9,098 nucleotides of DNA. Origin: Thermoleophilia bacterium. GTDB lineage: Bacteria > Actinomycetota > Thermoleophilia > Gaiellales > SKUG01. The translations under genes were made by a program, and so were the position numbers. The stretch covers positions 1-9,098 of the forward strand of contig JAOPYU010000060.1 in NCBI GenBank assembly GCA_025964455.1, written 5' to 3'. The notes under the pieces are model-generated. The model saw only the letters and a list, made by a program, of their open reading frames with translations. It was not told the DNA's origin and searched no databases. Below, in pieces: positions 1-4,530 of this stretch. Within the stretch, counting starts at the first letter, position 1. The number at the start of each line of letters is the position of its first letter.

Positions 1-1
1 A

Positions 2-430
2 ATCCCGCCGCTGTCCATCGACGGTCCCGGCGCGCTCGACATCGCGATCTTCTGCGCGGCGCTCGGCGGTGCGCTGATCGGATTCCTGTGGTGGAACGCG
101 CACCCAGCCAAGGTCTTCATGGGCGACACGGGATCGCTGGCGCTCGGCGGCGCACTGGCCGCGCTCGCGGTCGTGCTCAAGGTCGAGCTGCTGCTCGCGA
201 TCATCGGCGGCGTGTTCGTCGTCGAGGGGCTCAGTGTCATGATCCAGACCAGCGTGTTCAAGCTCTCGCGACGGATCACCGGCACCCCGCGCCGGGTCTT
301 CCTGATGGCGCCGATCCACCATCACTTCGAGCTGCGTGGCTGGTCCGAGACGCAGGTGATGGTCCGCTTCGCGATCGTCGCGAGCCTGTTCAGTGCCACC
401 GGCTTCACGATCTGGTTCCGCACCCACTGA
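2..430 (+). CDS. mraY: MraY C-terminal part (5' end outside window)
   Basis: Phospho-MurNAc-pentapeptide transferase, the integral membrane enzyme that moves phospho-MurNAc-pentapeptide from UDP onto undecaprenyl phosphate to make lipid I. The window enters the gene in frame at base 2 and shows its last 142 codons, ending in TGA at 428-430. Visible family signatures are [19 protein letters not shown], whose aspartate (42nd visible residue) matches the conserved Mg2+-site Asp of the MGDTGS loop, and MAPIHHHFE, the triple-histidine motif (visible residues 106-108). Hydrophobic stretches before, between and after these motifs fit the last transmembrane helices, and the protein ends at FRTH, a normal end for the family. 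The N-terminal part with the catalytic DD motif is not in view. It is first in this dcw segment; the next gene begins only after a 132-base gap, unlike the usual tight mraY-murD junction. Confidence 0.97.
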   Translation: MPPLSIDGPGALDIAIFCAALGGALIGFLWWNAHPAKVFMGDTGSLALGGALAALAVVLKVELLLAIIGGVFVVEGLSVMIQTSVFKLSRRITGTPRRVFLMAPIHHHFELRGWSETQVMVRFAIVASLFSATGFTIWFRTH

Positions 431-449
431 TCCGCCGCATTCGCGTCAG
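427..449 (+). repeat. Imperfect inverted repeat across the mraY stop codon
   Basis: Arms CTGAT (427-431) and GTCAG (445-449) pair over five positions, one of them T-G. After a C/C mismatch, CG (433-434) can pair with CG (442-443). The left arm contains the mraY stop codon. There is no T-run after it. Pairing is weak, and I list it mainly because each of the other gaps in this window also has an inverted repeat at the upstream stop codon. Confidence 0.3.
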
Positions 450-460
450 ATGGAGGTGCT

Positions 461-482
461 GAGGGGTCGTGTGGCACCCCTC
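461..482 (+). terminator. Hairpin in the mraY-kinase gap, possible terminator or attenuator
   Basis: A perfect 7-bp inverted repeat: GAGGGGT (461-467) and ACCCCTC (476-482), with the 8-nt loop CGTGTGGC. It lies 30 bases after the mraY stop and well before the kinase start. No T-tract follows, so it is not a classic intrinsic terminator, although GC-rich actinobacteria often lack strong U-tracts. It could also be an operator or an RNA-processing site. It suggests the kinase may not simply be cotranscribed with mraY. Confidence 0.4.
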
Positions 483-550
483 GAACCGCTGCTCGACGTG
501 GATTGCGCAGGCTCTGGGGCCCGCGCTCGATGTGGTTGGTGCGACGAGCG

Positions 551-556
551 TATCGT
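551..556 (+). promoter_or_regulatory. Possible -10 element (TATCGT) for a leaderless kinase transcript
   Basis: TATCGT fits the actinobacterial TANNNT -10 consensus and ends six bases before the ATG at 563. A transcript starting 6-8 bases after the hexamer would begin at or next to that ATG, the arrangement of a leaderless mRNA. No clear -35 lies at 16-19 bp spacing; a TTGGTG at 536-541 is too close. Supporting this, no Shine-Dalgarno sequence precedes the ATG at 563. Such a hexamer can arise by chance. Confidence 0.35.
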
Positions 557-562
557 CTGGAT

Positions 563-1948
563 ATGCAACCGAACGCGAGAATGGCGCTGGTACGCGCGAC
601 GGTTCTGGCCTGCTCGGCCATCCTCGCCGCGTGCTTCGCCGTAGGGGTGTCGGCGGGCGTGGTGCGGGTCACCGCGGTGCGTGATTTCGCCCTGCTCGCG
701 CTCGGCACCTTCGTGCTCGGGACGATGCTCGTGCTGCGCATCACGATGCGGCACGTGCAGGACCAGCGTGCGCTGCTGGAGAGCGAACGACGCGGTCGCC
801 AGATCACCGACGCCGCGCAGCTCGCGGTCGTCGGGTACGGCATCGACGGTCGCATCAGCACCTGGAACCCCGCAGCCACCCGCACCTTCGGCTGGTCCGC
901 TCGCGACGTGATCGGTCTGTCGGTGCACGACGTGCTCGTGCCGCGGCTGTTGCGCGTCGCCGGCAGCCCGCAGCGCGGGTCCTGGGGGTACGGCCAATCG
1001 CGCGACGCCCTCACCTGGATCCTGCGCTCGCCCACGCCGCGGATAGCACCGGGGGTTCGAGGCGCGCTCGCGAGGCACCGCGACGGCCACGAGTTCCATG
1101 TCGAGGTGTCCGTGTCGAACACGGGACATGGCGCGCGCGGTGGTCGCGTGGCCTTCCTCCACGATGTCTCGGCGCGTCGCCAGGACGACCAGGCGCGGAT
1201 CGAGGCGCGTGAGCGACTTGTGGAGGCGAACGAGCAGCTGCGCCGCGCGGACGCCATCAAGAGCGACTTCCTCGCCATGGCGTCGCACGAGCTGCGCACG
1301 CCGCTCACGTCGATATCGGGCTTCGCCAAGACCATGCTCGAGCGCTGGGACGTGATCGGCGACACTGACAAACGGGCGTTCATGGAGATCATCGACCAGC
1401 AGGCCGACCGCCTGACGCGGCTCGTCGGTGACCTGCTCACGCTCGGTCGCATCGAGCGCGGCCGGATCGAGCTGCGCGCGTCGAACATCGATCCGCTCGA
1501 GGGCGTGCGGCGGGCGTTGCGCGACCTCGAGCTCGACGTCCAGCTCGTCGACGACTGGGGGAAGGGCGACCTGATCCGCTTCGACGAGGACCACTTCCAG
1601 CAGGTGCTGCTCAACCTGCTGTGCAACGCCGCGGCCTATGGCGCGGATCCGATCGTCGTCGCCGTGGAGGCCGACCGCGATGGGGGGCTCCGGCTTGAGG
1701 TGCGCGATTCGGGCGACGGTGTGCCGGAGTCGTTCGTCCCGCACCTGTTCGATCGATTCGCACAGGCGGCGCATGCCCGGACGAGCGATGGCAGCGTCGG
1801 GCTGGGACTGTCGATCGTGTACGGGCTCGTGGAGGCCAACGGCGGCTACGTGTCCTACGAGCGCCTGGAGCCGCGTGGATCGATCTTCCGCGTCTCGATG
1901 TCGGCGAGCGCGACGGTGCCGAGCAGCGAGCAGCGCGTGCTCGCCTGA
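563..1948 (+). CDS. Membrane PAS-domain sensor histidine kinase in the murD position
   Basis: A 461-residue hybrid-free sensor kinase. Two hydrophobic helices (about 12-34 and 42-62) are joined by a loop of only about 7 residues, so there is no extracytoplasmic sensor domain. A cytoplasmic PAS domain follows (about 81-205, with the typical TWNPAATRTFGWS and a PAC-like end FLHDVSARR), then a short coiled coil. The HisKA domain has the H-box SHELRTPLTSI with phospho-acceptor His242 and the ExxT phosphatase motif. The HATPase domain has N-box NLLCNAAAYG (Asn351, Asn355), G1 box DSGDGVP (Asp382) and G2 box GLGLSIV (413-419). All catalytic boxes look intact. The start is uncertain: in-frame TTG 503, ATG 530, ATG 563 and ATG 581 are possible. 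I chose 563 because a TANNNT hexamer lies just upstream and both TM helices are kept. No response regulator is adjacent. In most dcw clusters murD lies between mraY and ftsW; here this kinase does. Its signal and partner are unknown; a role in sensing envelope or division state is inferred from position only. Confidence 0.9.
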   Translation: MQPNARMALVRATVLACSAILAACFAVGVSAGVVRVTAVRDFALLALGTFVLGTMLVLRITMRHVQDQRALLESERRGRQITDAAQLAVVGYGIDGRISTWNPAATRTFGWSARDVIGLSVHDVLVPRLLRVAGSPQRGSWGYGQSRDALTWILRSPTPRIAPGVRGALARHRDGHEFHVEVSVSNTGHGARGGRVAFLHDVSARRQDDQARIEARERLVEANEQLRRADAIKSDFLAMASHELRTPLTSISGFAKTMLERWDVIGDTDKRAFMEIIDQQADRLTRLVGDLLTLGRIERGRIELRASNIDPLEGVRRALRDLELDVQLVDDWGKGDLIRFDEDHFQQVLLNLLCNAAAYGADPIVVAVEADRDGGLRLEVRDSGDGVPESFVPHLFDRFAQAAHARTSDGSVGLGLSIVYGLVEANGGYVSYERLEPRGSIFRVSMSASATVPSSEQRVLA

Positions 1949-1969
1949 CGGCATCCGGCGCCCTCGTCA
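1946..1969 (+). repeat. Inverted repeat starting at the kinase stop codon
   Basis: Arms TGACG (1946-1950) and CGTCA (1965-1969) are perfectly complementary, with a 14-nt loop that contains GGCGCC. The left arm begins with the TGA stop of the kinase, and the right arm ends two bases before the first ATG of ftsW. No T-run follows. A hairpin this close could hinder ribosome access to the 1972 start, which would favour the ATG at 1987. Confidence 0.35.
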
Positions 1970-1971
1970 TC

Positions 1972-3318
1972 ATGGCGAGTGATTCCATGGCGGGGAGTGC
2001 GACACGAGGCGGCGGCCGAGGACGCCGGAAGGGCCAGGCTTCGGCACCGGCCACGAAACCGCGCACGCGGTCTGCGGCACAGTCGCGCCCGGATCCCATC
2101 TCGCTGCCGAAGGTCTCGCCCGTCACCGCGGCGCTCGGGCGACGGCGCCTGGTCGTCCTGATCGCGATCACGCTCTACGTGTTCGGCCTCGTGATGGTCG
2201 CGAGCGCCTCGAGCGGCGAGCTGCTGCTCCACGACGACGGCAACCAGTGGGCGCTGCTGCGCAAGCAGGCGATCTTCGGGGCCGTCGGGCTCACGACGAT
2301 GTGGGTGATGATGCGGGTCCCGCTCGAGCTGGTCCGCCGCATGGCACGCCCGGCGGTGTGGACGTGCGCCATCCTCGTGGTGGCGGTCATGGTGCCGGGT
2401 GTCGGCCACCAGGCGCTCGGCGCCACGCGCTGGATCAACCTCGGATTCTTCCAGCTGCAGCCCTCCGAGCCGCTCAAGCTGTCGATCTGCGTCCTGCTCG
2501 CGGCGCACCTCGCGCGGGTGGCGCCGCCGCGGGGCGTGAAGGAATTCCTGTACTCGCCGGGTGGGGCGGCGATGCTGCTCGCGGGCCTGCTCGTGGGGCT
2601 GCAGAGCGACCTGGGCTCGGGCCTGATCGTGGGCTCGACCACGATCGTGCTGTTCATGCTCGCCGGGACCCGGTGGAAGCTGCTGTGGCGCACGATCGGC
2701 CCGGCGGTCGCCCTCGTCGTGCTGTCGATCGTGACCGAGGAGTATCGCCGCGAACGCTTTCTCGCGTTCCTGGATCCGTGGGCGTCGCCCTACGGCGACG
2801 GGTTCCAGCTGATGCAGGCGCTGCTCGCGATCGGTTCGGGCGGTCCGTTCGGGGTCGGGCTCGGCCACAGCGTCCAGAAGATCACCTTCCTGCCCGAGGC
2901 GCACACCGACATGATCTTCGCGATCGTGGTGGAGGAGCTCGGGCTGTTCGGCGTCACCCTCGTCCTCGGTGCATTCGTCGTGCTCGCCGCAGTCGGTACC
3001 CGCATCGCCATGCGGGCCCGGACCCGGTTCAGCGCCCTGCTGGCTGCCGGCATCACGTCGATGATCGTCGGTCAGGCCGCGGTGAACCTCGCGGGCGTCA
3101 CCGGGGTCATGCCGCTCACGGGCATCCCGCTCCCGCTCGTCAGCTACGGCGGCTCGAGCCTGATCATCACGCTCGCGTCGCTCGGGCTCCTCGCCAACAT
3201 CGCGACGGAGCGCCGGCCGTCACGCTCGTTCGTCCTGCCCGAACCGATCGCGGCGGCGCGGGCCGGCGTCGACGACCTCGACGACGACTCCGACGACTTC
3301 GACTTCGAGGACGACTGA
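1972..3318 (+). CDS. ftsW: FtsW septal peptidoglycan polymerase (SEDS family)
   Basis: SEDS-family glycosyltransferase that polymerises lipid II into glycan strands at the division septum, normally with a cognate class B PBP. The 448-residue product has family signatures in order: GATRWINLG followed by QPSEPLKL (Gln163-Glu166), ERFLAFLDPW, GDGFQLMQALLAIGSGG, then LPEAHTDMIFAIVVEELG with the catalytic Asp at 313, and PLTGIPLPLVSYGGSS (from Pro381). About ten hydrophobic helices fill residues 60-420. FtsW is preferred over RodA because of the dcw context. Tails are unusual: residues 7-45 are rich in Arg and Lys, while 434-448 read DDLDDDSDDFDFEDD. Two starts are possible, ATG 1972 and ATG 1987. 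The second has a weak SD-like GGCGAG (1975-1980) 6 bases upstream; the first has none. The kinase ends 23 bases before the gene. Confidence 0.96.
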   Translation: MASDSMAGSATRGGGRGRRKGQASAPATKPRTRSAAQSRPDPISLPKVSPVTAALGRRRLVVLIAITLYVFGLVMVASASSGELLLHDDGNQWALLRKQAIFGAVGLTTMWVMMRVPLELVRRMARPAVWTCAILVVAVMVPGVGHQALGATRWINLGFFQLQPSEPLKLSICVLLAAHLARVAPPRGVKEFLYSPGGAAMLLAGLLVGLQSDLGSGLIVGSTTIVLFMLAGTRWKLLWRTIGPAVALVVLSIVTEEYRRERFLAFLDPWASPYGDGFQLMQALLAIGSGGPFGVGLGHSVQKITFLPEAHTDMIFAIVVEELGLFGVTLVLGAFVVLAAVGTRIAMRARTRFSALLAAGITSMIVGQAAVNLAGVTGVMPLTGIPLPLVSYGGSSLIITLASLGLLANIATERRPSRSFVLPEPIAAARAGVDDLDDDSDDFDFEDD

Positions 3319-3341
3319 CGCGGCGCGCTGGCGCTCGCGTC
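3317..3341 (+). terminator. Strong hairpin overlapping the ftsW stop codon
   Basis: The left arm GACGCGGCGC (3317-3326) pairs with GCGC (3331-3334) plus CGCGTC (3336-3341), leaving a GCTG tetraloop and a single bulged T at 3335. That is ten base pairs, all G-C except one. The arm begins inside the ftsW TGA (3316-3318). There is no T-run, so termination is possible but not shown; mRNA 3'-end protection or partial attenuation between ftsW and murG are alternatives. This is the best hairpin in the window. Confidence 0.5.
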
Positions 3342-3346
3342 GCGCA

Positions 3347-3352
3347 TAGGCT
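3347..3352 (+). promoter_or_regulatory. Possible -10 element (TAGGCT) upstream of the murG-murC-murB frame
   Basis: TAGGCT fits TANNNT and ends ten bases before the ATG at 3363, so a transcript from it would have a leader of only a few bases. There is no Shine-Dalgarno sequence in that stretch, which fits near-leaderless translation. No convincing -35 is seen; the expected region lies inside the ftsW-end hairpin. Together with that hairpin it suggests a fresh transcription start for the Mur fusion. Confidence 0.35.
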
Positions 3353-3362
3353 GCACACACCG

Positions 3363-4530
3363 ATGCGCACCGATCCGAACACCACGGTCCCGCCCGCGCC
3401 GCACCTGCGCGTGCTGGTGGCTGCCGGCGGCACCGCCGGGCACCTGGCCCCGGCGCTCGCCGTGGCGGACGTGCTGCGGGACGCGGGCCATGACGTGCGC
3501 TTCGCTGCGAGCAGCGGGCGGCGCGATGCCGAGCTGATCGGTGCGCGCGGCTACGAGGCGGAGCTGTTCCAGATCGGCGGACTTCCTCGGCGGCCAGGCC
3601 TCGCCCAGCTGCGGGCGGTCTTCCGTGCGGCGACCGCGGTGTTCACGTGCGTGGGCATCGTGCGGCGTGCGCGTCCCGACGTGCTGCTGGCCGGCGGCGG
3701 ATTCGTGAGCGCCCCGGCTGCACTGGCGGCGCGCCTGGTCGGCGTACCAGTGGTCACCACCGAGGCCGACGCCCACCTGGGGCTCGCCAACCGGATCAGC
3801 GGACGGCGCTCGCGACGGCTGCTCACCGCCTATCCGCTGCCGCGGCTGCGCCTTCGGCAGGAGGTCGTGGGCCGACCGGTCGACCAGCGCTTCTTCGACC
3901 TCGCCGAGCGCGGGCCCCAGGTGGCGCGCGGGCTGGCGCGTGACACGCTCGGGCTGCCGCTCGACGCGCGCGTGCTGGCAGTGGTGGGCGGCTCGGGCGG
4001 CGCCACGCGCCTCAACGACTCGACGCATGCGGCGTGGGGCGGCGAGGCGGACCCCCGGGTGGGCGCAACGGGCGGCGCCGCCGGCGAGCCGCTGTGGATC
4101 CTGCACGTCACCGGTCGGCGCGACCACGCCGACGTGGTGGGGCGCGGCATCGCCAGCGACCGGTACCGCGTCATCGAGTACTGCGACGACATGCCGACCC
4201 TGCTCGCGGCTGCCGACCTGGTCGTCAGTCGCCCGGGTGGCAGCGTGTTCGAGCTCGCAGCGATGGGACGGGCGGCGGTGCTCGTGCCCAGCCCGCACGT
4301 CACCGGCAACCACCAGGCACGCAACGCGCAGTGGTTCGCCGACCGCGGCGGCGCACGAATGGTTGCGGACACGGAGCTCGACGGCCCTCGCCTGCGCGCG
4401 CTGGCCGAGGAGCTGCTCGCCCCGGAAGGAGATGGCCTGCGTGCAGGGCTCGAGCGGGGAATCACGGCGCTCGCGCGCCCGCGCGCCGCGCAGCGCATCG
4501 CCACCGTGGTCGCCCAGTGTGGCGGGGCGA
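3363..4530 (+). other. murG: MurG region of the fusion (residues about 1-390)
   Basis: GT28-family transferase that adds GlcNAc from UDP-GlcNAc to lipid I on the inner face of the membrane. Visible signs are the first glycine loop GGTAGH (22-27) with PALA following; AGGGFVSAP (110-118), equivalent to the second loop GGYVSGP; TEADAHLGLAN (133-143), in place of the common HEQNxxxGLTN; GGSGGATRLN (209-218), the third loop GGSQGAxxLN; SRPGGSVFE (289-297), equivalent to SRAGAxTxxE with the UDP-GlcNAc-contacting Glu297; and NHQARNA (316-322), equivalent to DHQxxNA. Length is near 390, slightly above the usual 350-370, partly from a Gly/Ala-rich insert around 225-242. Family assignment is firm. The altered HEQN motif keeps the Glu and the later Asn but loses the His. 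Confidence 0.9.

Noticed and set aside
503..562. Kinase start at TTG 503 or ATG 530
   Set aside because: Both remain possible, but they add only a short Arg-rich stretch and would place the TATCGT hexamer inside the gene. No SD precedes them at good spacing.
469..684. Small GTG-started frame (71 codons) with GGAGG 12 bases upstream
   Set aside because: It overlaps the kinase N-terminus, has low-complexity Gly/Arg content and no hydrophobic or known leader pattern, and its spacing to the SD is long.
446..1954. Long open frame of about 500 codons on the - strand opposite the kinase
   Set aside because: Composition is Arg/His/Ala-rich with no recognisable domain, and it lies fully opposite a gene with all kinase motifs. 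Long antisense frames are expected at this GC level.
2247..3362. In-frame upstream extension of the Mur fusion into ftsW, to an ATG at 2247
   Set aside because: The added residues are an out-of-frame reading of ftsW with no similarity to anything known, and the MurG fold begins normally just after ATG 3363.
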